From the NCBI GenBank assembly GCA_950022655.1, contig OX465583.1, forward strand, positions 68,459,152 through 68,523,151: DNA of 64,000 bases, read 5' to 3'. The notes beneath the pieces were generated by a model that worked only from the letters and a program-made list of their open reading frames with translations, searched no databases and was not told the DNA's origin. The position numbers and the translations under genes were made by a program. Numbering within the stretch: the first letter of the stretch is position 1; each line of letters opens with the position of its first letter. Of this stretch, positions 41,100 through 51,559 are shown piece after piece. Source of the DNA: Alentia gelatinosa (lineage: Eukaryota > Annelida > Polychaeta > Phyllodocida > Polynoidae).

Positions 41100-41630
41100 T
41101 TAAAGACATATCGGACAATTTGGCTTGAAATTCAAAACCCATGTCATATTCCTGAAACTTGAATACGGTGATCTCTAAGTGTTCTAGTACACATATCTAA
41201 CTTAAAAGTTGGGGGTCACCGTGCTAGTTTTTGATTTAGAGATCAATATCATGATAATTTTACAATGGAATATATATAGGTAATTCTAAAAGGTACCTTT
41301 TCATATAGTAAAACACATGTACTTTTCCTCAGACTTTCACAGAATATAGTAAGTGTATAGAACTACACATTAAAGTTTTAAAATCCATAGGTCACCGTGC
41401 TTGTTTTTGAAGGAATTAAAGAAAACTGTATTTTTCAGTACATTTCCTATGTAAATCAAGCAAATGTAAATTAGCCTATCATTCCTATTAAAATTGGATA
41501 AACTGGACAAAACGATAAATTTACTCATTTAGAATTAGAATAAATCACAAAGATCCAGTTTTGTCTGATAATTGACAATATTTGAAAATCATCAGGTGGC
41601 GCCACTGTGAATTTTAGTATATGCCTTTAA
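41100..41630 (-). mobile_element. MITE A6, full length
   Basis: 531 bp, TTAAAGACATATCGGACAAT to AGTATATGCCTTTAA with TTAA at both ends; TCATCAGGTGGCGCCACTGT near the right. Inverted relative to A2. Confidence 0.93.
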
Positions 41631-42439
41631 ACAACATATGAAGAATAGGAAAAGGTTTTCATGTACAAGCCTGGCTTATCAAACAATAAGGGATGACATT
41701 AGCGAGGGTCTTCTGTTTCTTAGAATCTCATCTAATACTAACGTCTGAAATCTTACTCATGGTATTCCCGAGTAGAGTAGCGATCGTATCCGCTTTGTTA
41801 AATTATCTTTCTATTCTTACACATACTGGCCGATATAACAACAAATCCTGTTTCTTATTATCAAATTTCTCCAATGTAAATCAAAGTGTATTTCAGTATC
41901 ACGACTTGCCACTAAATACGATTTCCAGTGTAATTCTGAATTAAGAAGGTACTCCAATCCCATTTTAATCTTCCACGCTACCAACTCAATAGTGCTACTC
42001 AACTCCAAGTAAACAACCTATTGTAATCTCCGATCCCTCTAGACAATCTCCATTGACTTCCACCCACGGCTACTGAAAGCCATTTTCAACTGGCCGACTA
42101 TTTGCCACCAATCTGGAGTCGGGAACCACCAATGCCAGATCGGTGAATGGAAACAGACACGCAGAGAATTGTTCACCGATTGATTGTACATAGATTATGC
42201 AATAAGGCCACCGCAATGGCCAATGTGTTTGGAGGACAGTTCTCTCGGTGTGGACTTGTTAAATGCAGCAGGAACAATGCATACATTACACCATTACCGA
42301 TATTTAGATAACGACATGCAGTCATTGGCCACCACTGACCGACTTTTAGGAAAACACAATGAATCGGAGCCGTTTTTGTCGGTCAGCGGAAAATGGCTAA
42401 TGTGTGATTCTCATTCACATATAGAGACCAACCTACCAA
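41631..42439. other. No gene seen
   Basis: A 110-codon plus-strand ORF (42184-42516) extends into Z2. 42150-42170 (GATCGGTGAATGGAAACAGA) resembles 43540-43565. No domain recognised. Confidence 0.4.
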
Positions 42440-42835
42440 AGACAGGTGTACTTAACACCTTTTCTCAGGCAATTTGCCTGTGGTACAAAAATCTCATGGC
42501 ATGGTGCTTTGGCTAGTGTCAAAGAATAAAGAGATTTGATTCACATGGATGAAAAAACATGTGACCCTGTTTGCTGACCATTTATTAGCTATGTTGGGCA
42601 CTTTGCCGGCAACTCAGCAGTGGGTCCATTTGTCTTACCAAAATGGCCCGTAAAATGTGTAATGAGTTTAAAATCAAAATGACTTGTTATGGGAAATGTC
42701 GCCGACAATAACAGGGAAAATACTGATCTCAGGGAAATGGAATCTTATCATTCAGACGAAAGATTGAGCTCAGGTACAGAATCTCAGCAGGATTTGTCCC
42801 AGACATAGGAGGTACATCAATCCCACTATAATTCC
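42440..42835 (+). repeat. Dispersed repeat Z2
   Basis: AAAAATCTCATGGC, TGATTCACATGGA, AACATGTGACCC, GTGGGTCCAT, CACCAAAATG-like CTTACCAAAATGGCCC, and CAGAATCTCAGCAGGATTTG follow the order of Z4 (51560). It lacks Harbinger copy B6, so it is the empty site for it. Confidence 0.8.
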
Positions 42836-42952
42836 ACTCAACGCACACTAGAATATGCAGGCACACATACTTCTATTACAGCCTTTCAGCCTATCAACAC
42901 CCACTAGTAAGTGTGTCTCCCAATGCAGCGTTTCCACCTGTCGATTATATAC

Positions 42953-43100
42953 ACAATAATGACTGGTTTTGTGTACGAGTGGCCGTAATCTCCGAGTAGT
43001 TGACGCGTAATAATATCCGAGCGAATAGCTCGGATATTACGTCGTTAACTACGAGAGATTACGGTCCTTCGTATACAAAACCAGTCGTTATTGTATTTAT
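42953..43100. repeat. ~148-bp inverted repeat
   Basis: AATGACTGGTTTTGTGTACG, GGCCGTAATCTC and GATATT pair with AATATCCGAGC... and GAGATTACGGTCC, CGTATACAAAACCAGTCGTT. The pivot is CCGAGCGAATAGCTCGG. A related hairpin with the same CCGAGCGAAT pivot lies at 53850. Confidence 0.9.
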
Positions 43101-43639
43101 TACCCACCTACAAGATTAATTACAAATCTATTGCAATAAAAAATTTCTGTAGGCCATTTAGTTTCAGATATCACAGCGCTGACAAGTGTGGCAGTAATTC
43201 GGTTTAGACATACACCAATAATACAATTCGTCATTAACCTGTATTTTTAGCATGCTAAGTGCGTTATGACAGTGGTTTCTGATGGTAAAATGAGATTATT
43301 ATGATTGATTCTAAATAATTAGCATTGAATGAACATTCAAGAAACGTATTTCGAAGTACATGATGATTCAACCTCATCACGGACAGGACTATTTTTCCGG
43401 AATCTCCTACAGGAGATTCTATCATGCCAGAATCTCCGGGTAGCTAATTCCAGGTGCCCTATACATTTCCTATGGAGACTCCGTAATCGGTGGGTAATGA
43501 AACTACCGATAATGGCAATTCGCACCGGCAACAGATTATGCACAATAATCGTCCGATGGAAACAGAAATAGTCATCGATTTTTCTCTCCCTCCTTACGCA
43601 ATATGGCACCACCAACTGACATTTGAGCCTCCTTATGAA
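43101..43639. other. No gene seen
   Basis: 43380-43440 has a small palindrome (GAATCTCCTACAGGAGATTC). ORFs of 80-92 codons on both strands are mutual shadows without recognisable domains. Confidence 0.45.
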
Positions 43640-43985
43640 ATCAAAACAGCTTGATGTGGCAACTACTTTTCACAAGCAGAAACATCGGCGGACTTTTGTA
43701 TAGCATGAATATTGGAGGTAGGGTTTTCGTCGGCAGGTGGAAATGCCGCATTTCTAAACCCTGATATGCCATAAAGTGGCATTCACACGGTGGGACTCAC
43801 GTACCTTAAAGTGTGTTTGTCTAAGACAAATCTTGGTGAGATTCGGTACTGGAACACAATATCCTCGTCTAAATGGTAGGGTTGCATTTTGCTGAGACAT
43901 ATTATTTTCCCTGAAATTCTCGGCGACAATTACCCCTAACCAGATACAGAATATCATGAGATTTTGATTTTAAACAGGTTTAAAA
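43640..43985 (-). repeat. Dispersed repeat Z3
   Basis: On minus: TTAGGGGTAATTGTCGCCGA, TGTGTTCCAGTACCGAATCT, GATTTGTCTTAGACAAACAC, AAGGTACGTGAGTCCCACCG, matching 52180-52390. Confidence 0.82.
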
Positions 43986-44384
43986 GTTTCAAGGGCATTT
44001 TGGTGAGAGAAATGGACCTGCTGCAGAAACGCAGACTATATACCTGCCTTAGCCAATAGGAGGCCAGCAAGCATGATTACATGTTTGTAACACCCCTCAC
44101 CTTAAGGGCACTTGGGTCCTAGAGTGAGTTTTCACTGTAATTATTTCTGAGATTATGTACCTGGTATGTCCCTCCATATGACTCCAATTCGCCATTGTGC
44201 CTCGAGACTGGCCAAAGCACCTCACCATGAGCTTGTTGCACCAGAAGAGAATTTTCTGAGACTAGGGGGAAGGTGTGAACTACATCTGTCTCAGGTACTT
44301 TAGTCTCTACGTGTGAATCCCACCTTATCTATAGCTATATCCCATGTGAATGATCGAAAATCCCCTCTATATACCACCCTATTT
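43986..44384. other. No gene seen
   Basis: 44280-44345 has Z-like words (CTACATCTGTCTCAGG, GTGTGAATCCCAC). Remainder unassigned. Confidence 0.4.
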
Positions 44385-44531
44385 GTGTCCGACTGTACCC
44401 ATATCTCTCCGCTCATGGTGTTACTCCATTCCTGTGTCCGACTGTACCCATATCTCTCCGCTCATGGTGTTACTCCATTCCTGTGTCCGACTGTACCCAT
44501 ATCTCTCCGCTCATGGTGTTACTCCATTCCT
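44385..44531 (+). repeat. 49-bp tandem repeat, three exact copies
   Basis: GTGTCCGACTGTACCCATAT, CTCTCCGCTCATGGTGTTAC, TCCATTCCT, starting at 44385, 44434 and 44483. Because 49 is not a multiple of three, the 112-codon ORF across it shows the same DNA in three frames in turn. Confidence 0.97.
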
Positions 44532-45049
44532 TTTCCCCTCTTCACATTGAATTCTCGTTCCAAAGCCTCTCAAAGCTTTACCGTAAGGAGAAGGCTGGGA
44601 GTTCGTATAATTCGTACTTGGAAGATAGGGATTCATTCCTGCTTTGTATAATCAAATCAATACTAGATAGAGGTGTCATCTGCGGATGTTAATTCATCCC
44701 TCCTTTGCTATCCCTCCCCCCCCCCCCCCCAGCCCCCTCCTTCCCACTCACCTAAAGCCCTATAGTCCAGGCCCCATCCCCCAATCTCTACCACAGTGCA
44801 CTAACACCCTGAGGTGTGGTCTTGCATTAAAGAGGCATTTACGATTTTTGTTGGGGGAGAATTCTTTCCTGGATTGTAGAATCATCGAAGCACCGGTCTA
44901 TCTATTAGCCGACGCCGACTGTGTATAATTGTGTTTCTTTTTCAAAAAAACCCATCCTTTTATTTAGCGGAAGTGGTAGTGGCTGGATGGCTGGGTGGTG
45001 CGCGCGTCCCTTAGAGTGCATCCGGTGCAGGATAACTTCGCCGGGGTGA
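44532..45049. other. No gene; poly-C tract at 44717-44731
   Basis: Unassigned sequence with a 15-C run and CCCCCTCC repeats. No supported ORF. Confidence 0.45.
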
Positions 45050-45620
45050 TGAGGGTAGCGGGGGTGGCGGGGGTGTTGTGAGGATGCCTGGGGGTGTTGT
45101 GGGGATGCCTGTGGGGGTGGGGATGCCGGGGGTTCCAGGGGGGTGCTGGGGTGCCGGGGGGTGGCGCGGGGTGGTGGCATGGGGTGTTGGGGGTGGCGGG
45201 GGATGTCAATGGTGTGCCAGGGGTGCTGGGGTTGGCAGGGGTTGGAGGGGGTTGGCGGGGAATGCTGGGGGATGCCAGGAGGTGGCAGGGGGTGACGGGG
45301 GATGGCAAGGGGTATTGGGGGATGGCAGGGGGTGCCAGAGGTGGCAGGGGTTGACAGCAGGTGGCGCTGGTTGACAGCAGGTGGCAGGGATGCCAGGGCT
45401 GTGGGGGCTGCCGGGATGCCAGGGGGTACAAGGGGTGGCAGGGGTACCAGGGGTGGCGAGGGGTGCCTGGGAGTACCTGGGGGTACCTTGGGCTGGCGGG
45501 GGTGCCGTGGGGTGGGGGGGGGGGATGCGGGGCTGCGGGGCTGCGGGGGGTGCCAAGGGGTATCGGCAGGATGCCGGGAGGGGGGGGGGGGCTGGGGTTA
45601 CAGGGGGTGCCGAGGGTGGG
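45050..45620. repeat. G-rich low-complexity array
   Basis: Irregular 9-12 base units such as GGGGGTGCCA, GGGGTGGCAG and GGGGATGCC over ~570 bases, with runs of 8-10 G. Many G3-G5 runs per 30 bases predict G-quadruplexes. Open frames on both strands (to 229 codons, Pro-rich or Gly-rich) are composition artefacts. Confidence 0.93.
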
Positions 45621-45863
45621 GGAGAGGTACTTTAAATGAGGAACTAGCGCCACTGGGGTAAAAAGTAAATGATGGTTCGATGCATGATGGAAACCAAGAC
45701 GTGGGGGTTGGTGGTCAGCGTACCGTGAACCTTACCAATCCATCCGTGACGCCTTCCACATAAAACTCATCGCTTCACGTCCGGTGTTGATGTCCCGGGC
45801 TCGCGGTCCAATGAACTTCAGTTTGTAAGGGTTGCAGGAGACACTTCTGGGGTTCAAAGGTTA

Positions 45864-46136
45864 AGGCCTGGGGTCCACCTACTACGATAGACCTACCGAT
45901 ATGACACCGATACAAAAAGCAAATATCGGAGACATATCGGGAAGGTGCAAAATCGTAGACATGTCTAGACATGCCAATCCACCATGCATTGTAAGGGGTT
46001 TTTATCGGTATTTAATCATAGAAACATGGTCAACTGCCCCGGTATTAGGTGACCTTCCGACGCGATTTTGATTTTTTATCGGAAGGTGCATCGTAGACCA
46101 TATCGGAGCCATATTGTAGTGGGTGGACGTCGGGTC
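45864..46136 (-). mobile_element. Harbinger-like MITE B4
   Basis: AAGGCCTGGGGTCCACCTAC to GGGTGGACGTCGGGTC; flanks TTAA and TTA. Interior is the inverse of B2 (GTCAACTGCCCCGG, TTCCGACGCGATTTTG). Confidence 0.9.
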
Positions 46137-46377
46137 TTAGTTGCATAAATGGAAATCGGGAGTAAACCCATTCCTTTGATTCACCCTTCATTTGGTGCGA
46201 ATGAAGTCAGGGTGGGGTAATGCACTAGGAAGAGTTCAGGGAACTGCACAGTTGGGGACAGATATATAATTAACAAAATGTTGCAAGTGGCCCAATCTTT
46301 AAAATTTACCAAATCCTAAAGGGCTGGTTTTACCATCATGATGGATTTGCCGTATTATGTCTTAGTATATCTTTTTA

Positions 46378-46651
46378 AGCCCGGCGTCCACCTTCTACGA
46401 AATGGCTCTGATGATGGACTTCCCGACACAAATTCAAAATCGCGTCGGAAGGTCACCTAATATCGGGGCAGTTGACCACGTCTCTGCGATTAGGCACCAT
46501 TGAAAAATGGGGGTTTACCCCCTAAGATGAGTGATAAAATTGGCATGTCTAGACATGTCTACGATTTTGCACCTTCTCAGATATTTCGCTTTTTGTATTG
46601 GTGCCATATCGGCAGGTCTAAATTTCTATCGTAGTAGGTGGATGCCATGCC
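46378..46651 (+). mobile_element. Harbinger-like MITE B5 (TSD TTA)
   Basis: AGCCCGGCGTCCACCTTCTA to TAGGTGGATGCCATGCC, with TTA on both sides (46375-46377, 46652-46654). With B4 it forms an inverted pair 240 bases apart. Confidence 0.92.
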
Positions 46652-47204
46652 TTATATCATACAGTATCGCAATACCTCCTTTTAAGCGATACATGGGCCA
46701 TGATGATGCGTGTATTTTTTCATGATAATGTGTGTATATTTTGGTACTCCACCACTAAAACACCTCAGGATCTATTGCCAGACATACCGCGGCATATCAC
46801 AATCTATCGTGACAAGAATTGCAAAGATGCTTAAATTACTCAAAATCTAGCCAGACTTAACAAGTCAACCAAATCATGACAAATCTCACTATATCTTGTG
46901 TGCTGGTGGAAGAGCCCTTTAAGGTTAACCTTGCTGAGGGTTTAGGTAATGTCAGGTTAGCCCTCTAGATATTATGCTCACATAAGGAGACTCAGTGATG
47001 TAGTATAAAAAACTGTGTAAATATCTTTTTTTTCTTTTTTACATTTTTGTTGTTGTTGTTGTTGTTGTACATAAAGGGGCGGTGGAGGGTTTGCACCGGA
47101 GAAAAGCATGTTGTGTAACCTGATTGTACAGGAAGTTTCCTACCTCCTTTGTTTTGTGTCAAATGGAAGAACTGGGTTTCCCATAATTTGTCAATAAAGC
47201 TAAT
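46652..47204. other. No gene; segment shared with 20330-20480
   Basis: 46730-46850 matches 20330-20480 (inverse), see there. TTGTTG run at 47046-47067. A minus-strand ORF (46992-47234) is poly-Asn/Lys from AT-rich DNA. Confidence 0.5.
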
Positions 47205-47525
47205 AAAAAAAGGCCACTTTCCATTGGCAGACAAAAACAGTGGAGATATTGAGAGTTACCCAGAAAGTCTGTCACTGGTGCCACTGACTGTGTGTCGGTA
47301 TCGGAAAATCGGTGAGAGTAGTAGATTTCACTTAGTGAGCAAGCTTTCACTCAGAAGTCGGTGGAGCCACATTGCATAATCTAAGCAGAAAAAGTCGTGG
47401 GTCATTTCATGATCTGAGTCGTTTCCATTCACCTATTTTGGGACAGCAGTGCCAAAAGTCTGTCGATGATTCCTGACTATAGATCGGTGATGGGAAATCA
47501 GCCAATGGAAAAAGGCCTATTCCCT
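47205..47525 (-). mobile_element. Repeat Y2
   Basis: AAAGGCCACTTTCCATTGGC at one end, CCAATGGAAAAAGGCCTATT at the other. Inside: AGAAAGTCTGTCACTGGTGC, GGGTCATTTCATGA, CTATAGATCGGTGATGGGAA. Inverse of Y1. Confidence 0.82.
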
Positions 47526-47819
47526 GCATATAGTGTTGGTATTGAGGGGGGAAACCAATTCCTCAAGGACAGAATGGCTCGAGTCACCTTGTCTGTCCTA
47601 CATATGAGGGTGGGAAGGGTGCGGGTTGGTAGATATAGGCGGGAGGTGATAGCCCCAGTAGAGACCGTCACAAGTCATCCTACCCTCTTGTCTTACCCAG
47701 CCCTGATATTCCTCCGCACATTCCACCCCGTGCCCGTCCACCACCCACCCAGCCACCCCCGACCCACCGTATCAATTACCCTGGCTGGCAATAGTTAATA
47801 TCCAGGCAGAGAACATTAT

Positions 47820-48010
47820 TCCTGCCCCTGTGGGACGATTGTTTGCCCGCGATAGCATATTCCCCGAGTCCGCCCCCGCGCCCGATTAAATGAAGGCCGC
47901 GCGGGCGCCCGACAAGGCCCCACCGCGCCGCCACGCCGCCTAAAACGTGGGATTCTCCCGCCGACGCGATAAAGGCCATCTGAAAGGAGGCAGGCGCCGA
48001 CGTGAATGAA
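47820..48010. promoter_or_regulatory. CpG-rich island
   Basis: CCGAGTCCGCCCCCGCGCCC, GAAGGCCGCGCGGGCGCCCG and CCACCGCGCCGCCACGCCGC give the densest CpG in the window. No clear exon, TATA box or known motif cluster, so promoter function is a guess. It directly precedes the 10-bp array. Confidence 0.35.
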
Positions 48011-48064
48011 GCGGATAGCTGATGTGAAATGCGACTTTTTTTTCCATTTCCATTTTACCCTAGG

Positions 48065-48430
48065 CGCGACTGCTCAGAGCTGCTCGGAATTGCTCGGAGC
48101 TTTTCGGAGATGTTCGGGGCAGGTCGGAGCTGCTCGGGGCTGCTTGAAGCTGCTCGGAGCTGTTGGGAGCTGTTCGGAACTGCTCGACACTGCTCAGAGC
48201 TGTTTAGAGATGCTCAGGGCTGTTCAGAGCTGCTCAGAACTGCTCGGGGCTGTTCAAAGCTGTTCAGAGATGCTCAGAGCTGCTCAGAGCTGCTCAGAGC
48301 TGCTCAGAACTGTTCGGAGCTGCTCCGAGCTGCTCGGAAATGCTAGGGACTGCTCGGAATTGCTCAGAACTCCTCAGAGAAGCTCAGATGTCAAAACTAT
48401 TCAGAACTGCTCAAAAGTGCTCACAGTTTT
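48065..48430. repeat. 10-bp satellite AGCTGCTCAG, ~36 copies
   Basis: The unit AGCTGCTCAG/AGCTGCTCGG repeats with little length change; best around 48270-48310. Three units make 30 bases, so every frame shows a 10-residue repeat such as SCSELLRAAQ, which explains the 186- and 105-codon ORFs. AGCT is self-complementary, so each unit has a small palindrome. Confidence 0.95.
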
Positions 48431-48654
48431 CAAAGAGGTAATAGGGGTTATCATATTAGTGATGTCACACAGGAACGTTGCATGGAGTGGTAAAAGAACT
48501 GAGGTGCAGAGGCAATGGTTACTTGGTTTGTATGTTAAGCTTATTCGATTGAGCCCTTTCCAATAAAGGATAGAACGTATCGAATCTGTGTCGTAGGATA
48601 AGGTCATGGAGTGTTTGGAACATATTCTTTCTTGCATGTGCAGTAATATCAAGA

Positions 48655-48990
48655 AACGTCACCAAATTTCATATGATCGTTTATATGGTGTGAGTTGTGT
48701 TCACAGAATGATATCACGAAGTGGAGCTGAGCAATATCTGTAGCAGATGACAACAAACACGATGTAAAGAATCATATGAAATTGAGTGATATTTAGATTT
48801 TATCTTACTCCATCATATATTTTTAACTTTGTATGCCACGTGTGGCATATAAATATGTTATGGTATAACCGTTGCAAACAGTCACACCATGTTGAGTCCA
48901 TGGAAATTTATATGAGAGGTAGGATGATAACCGTGGCATACAGTCACACCATGTTAAGTCTATGGAGATTTATATGAGGGGTAGGATAAG
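48655..48990 (+). mobile_element. Element D5
   Basis: 48665-48785 is an imperfect inverted repeat (AATTTCATATGATCG against AATCATATGAAATTG). Then TTTTATCTTACTCCATCAT, and two copies of ACCGTKGCAWACAGTCACAC, CATGTTRAGTCYATGGARAT, TTATATGAG.GGTAGGAT in tandem. Confidence 0.82.
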
Positions 48991-49332
48991 GACGAGTATC
49001 TGTTTGAGCAGATCATTGTGATTGAGTAGACTAATAACCCACTGTGACTGCTTTGCACATCCCACTCCATACAGAAACACAACTCAAACGCACACATGTT
49101 GCTAAACCCCTATGAGCAATTCTGAGCAGCTCTGCACAATTGAATTGATACATTTAGAATGGCAGGATTACGCCTAGGCACTGTTAATCATGCGCTAGGT
49201 CCTGCAAAACTATGCATTCACAATTGAATGTGAATCTACCACAGAAGAGCTCGATAATCCAGCAATGTCACCCGAAGCTACCATCAGTGAATGGGATTGT
49301 TAATGAATAACTGCATACCCATAGTGCTAATT
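48991..49332. other. No gene seen
   Basis: AT-rich, with GAGCAATTCTGAGCAGCTCT at 49113, a stray echo of the 10-bp satellite. Confidence 0.4.
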
Positions 49333-49600
49333 ATCTCACCCCTGGTACTTATGTCCCATATGCTTAACATTGGGAACTCGTTCTCCATGCCCCTTGCATG
49401 AGTATTGCAGTCCGCTCTTCAAGGTGTATATATCCTGTGTGTTGTCCATTATTTTAGGGTGAACAGGGGTGAGATAAATACAGAAACAACTCGTTTTAGT
49501 CAAAGAAGTCATTCTCCATCTTGTTTGAATGGTACGTGATTTTCACTGGGCTGTCGCCTTGTTCATATCACTCTGCATTTTATGATATTATTCTAATACT
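49333..49600 (+). mobile_element. Element E3
   Basis: ATCTCACCCCTGGTACTTAT and CTTAACATTGGGAACTCG at the left; AACAGGGGTGAGATAAATAC at ~49460; then a tail (CAACTCGTTTTAGTCAAAGA, CTGTCGCCTTGTTCATATCA) identical in order to E5 at 61300-61550. Confidence 0.85.
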
Positions 49601-49764
49601 GCGAGATTTTATTGAGCAAATATTTCCAATTTTATTCATAAAAGCGAATAGTTTGGAAATGATGCCTCAAGGCATCACCCGGCCATTTCCGGATGATGCC
49701 TGGAGGCATCACCGGGCCAGCCCTGGTTAATGACCCAAGGCATCATCCAGTGTGAATAGATTAA
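49601..49764 (+). mobile_element. piggyBac-like MITE G5, right part
   Basis: AATGATGCCTCAAGGCATCA, CCCGGCCATTTCCGG, TGATGCCTGGAGGCATCACC, GACCCAAGGCATCATCC, ending GTGAATAGATTAA. Three palindrome units. The left half is missing where it meets E3. Confidence 0.8.
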
Positions 49765-50199
49765 TCAACAGGCCCCTGCTGGAGTTGTCATCTCTGGTTA
49801 GTCTGATATTTCTAGGACTTCCGACTGCTAATGTAGCGGAGAGGTCTAGATTGACAATACGGTAATACGGATGACGTACGTAATAATAGACAATACGGTA
49901 ACACTAATGACGAACGTAATAATACGGGCCTTGTGTGACGAACTGTAAAACCATCGAGAAGCGCCCGGCGAGCCGGACAGTAGGCGGTAGGCTCGGCTTA
50001 GGCCTGCCTGTGTTTAGACAGAACACAAACAGGCAGCATTAGTGCCTGAGATAGACCACCGCTTCATTTACTTTGTTTCGGCCAACCCGATTGTCTCAGT
50101 GGTGTATTGTATTTCTGACGTAATGCCAGGACTGTGAGTCCCCTAGCGGGAGAGTGGGAGAGTTGGAGAGGGGCAACGTGTTTCCGTATGTTATCATCC
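49765..50199. other. No gene; short direct repeat
   Basis: ACAATACGGTAA occurs at 49855 and 49891, both followed by ATGACGWACGTAATAATA. Remainder unassigned. Confidence 0.45.
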
Positions 50200-50398
50200 A
50201 ACTAATATATGATATAGATAGAGAGAGCATTGAGAGAGTGTATGGACATACCTGGCACATACAGATATTTATTATCCACTTAATATAAAGTGTCCATAGA
50301 AAACACATAGGGAATGTATATCACTATACCCGGAGCATACCGATATATCCACCTAATACATAATATCTTTAGAAAACACAGTGTGTATCACAATACCC
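50200..50398 (-). repeat. M2 tandem repeat
   Basis: Inverse of M1: TTATTATCCACTTAATATA, AAGTGTCCATAGAAAACACA, TAGGGAATGTATATCA/TGTGTATCACAATACCCGG; about two and a half units. Confidence 0.85.
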
Positions 50399-50495
50399 GG
50401 CTCCGTAATCTCACTCGTCTTCTACTCGTGAAATTACGGAGCCAACAAAATGCGTCACATAAATGAACTCATACACAAACTCGTGACGACTCTTA
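50398..50495 (+). repeat. Hairpin repeat shared with 16978-17075
   Basis: GGCTCCGTAATCTCAC pairs with GTGAAATTACGGAGCC (loop TCGTCTTCTACTC). It is followed by AACAAAATGCGTCACATAAA and AACTCGTGACG, as at 17000-17065. Confidence 0.88.
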
Positions 50496-50974
50496 ATAAT
50501 ATTGGTCTAAATTGCGTGTATTCTGATCATAGCTTGTGTATATAAACATGTATGTAGATCTGGTTCATTAATTCTGGAACGACTCTACAATATTTACTCT
50601 CTGTTACCGTTATTGGTCTGTCACTACTTAATTTCGTGAAAAGAATGAATTCAGCTTTATACACTACTGATACCGTAAACAAATCTTAGATAAATATTGC
50701 GTCATCAACTGTTAGATTCTTTTCTGTATATTTAAACTAACTTTATGATATTCTGTCCCACGTCAGTAGTAGAGTGGACCGTACATGTCAGACTGGGCCG
50801 TACAAGATATTTTTACCACTGTGCAATATGCTAAAGATATCATATAGGTCAGTAAGTATAGGACTGACTTGCATAAGTGTGTGATAAATAAAAACTTTGA
50901 TGAAAAAAAGAAAAAGAAAAGAAAAAAAGAAAACAGTGCAAGGAAGTGAGCAAGTTGAGAGTGCTATAAAGGTG
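50496..50974. other. No gene seen
   Basis: AT-rich; A/G-rich run at 50900-50935. Confidence 0.45.
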
Positions 50975-51370
50975 TTTATCCTACCCCTAATAAAAACGCC
51001 ATAGGTTTAACATTGACTCAATGTATTTGACAGAGCTTTGAATAAAGTGTTATTTATGCACCAAGGTGAATAAAAAACGGACCAATCAGGGACGAGATAA
51101 CGAAAGTAGGTCCGCAGCATTGATAAATGTGGCCATCCTCCGATAAGTGTCAACACGCTACTAACATGGATAATTACAAAGTTTTCTCTGTGAGTATATC
51201 GGTGAGATGGAGTAGGATAAATACGAAACCGAACTCGAGTTAGATTTCTCAATGTTTATACCACCCTGGTCAGGTCTGCTACTCACTACACTCGGCTAAC
51301 GCCTCATGTAGTAATACCTGCCCATCGTGGCATAAACATTGACCAGGCTAACTCTTGTTTGGTTTCTACT
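50975..51370 (+). mobile_element. Element D6
   Basis: TTTATCCTACCCCTAATAAA and CCATAGGTTTAACATTGAC at the left; GAGATGGAGTAGGATAAATA at 51205. A hairpin tail follows: ACCGAACTCGAGTTAGAT, TTATACCACCCTGGTCAGGT against ATAAACATTGACCAGGC. Confidence 0.88.
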
Positions 51371-51559
51371 AATTCTTCATCTGACCATTCAGAATGTTTT
51401 TCTTAGTTGAGAGTGCTGTATGTCAGAAACAGTGTTATGTACTCAAAAGGATTCTGTCAAAGAGGTATCACTGCGATCTAAAAGCTGCAGAGCTTTAACT
51501 CCCATAGACTTGAATTATTAAAAAAATTCTCTCATACACTTTTGTGCGTTTTCATCGGA

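Noticed and set aside
42184..42516. 110-codon plus-strand ORF
   Set aside because: Runs from unique DNA into repeat Z2; no domain.
44313..44651. 112-codon ORF across the 49-bp repeat
   Set aside because: The repeat is read in three frames in turn, so the protein is not a true repeat protein.
44964..45661. Pro-rich 229-codon and Gly-rich ~119-codon ORFs
   Set aside because: Compositional artefacts of the G-rich block.
48006..48566. 186-codon ORF with SCSELLRAAQ-like repeats
   Set aside because: Explained by the 10-bp satellite, which is open in all frames. No start context or homology.
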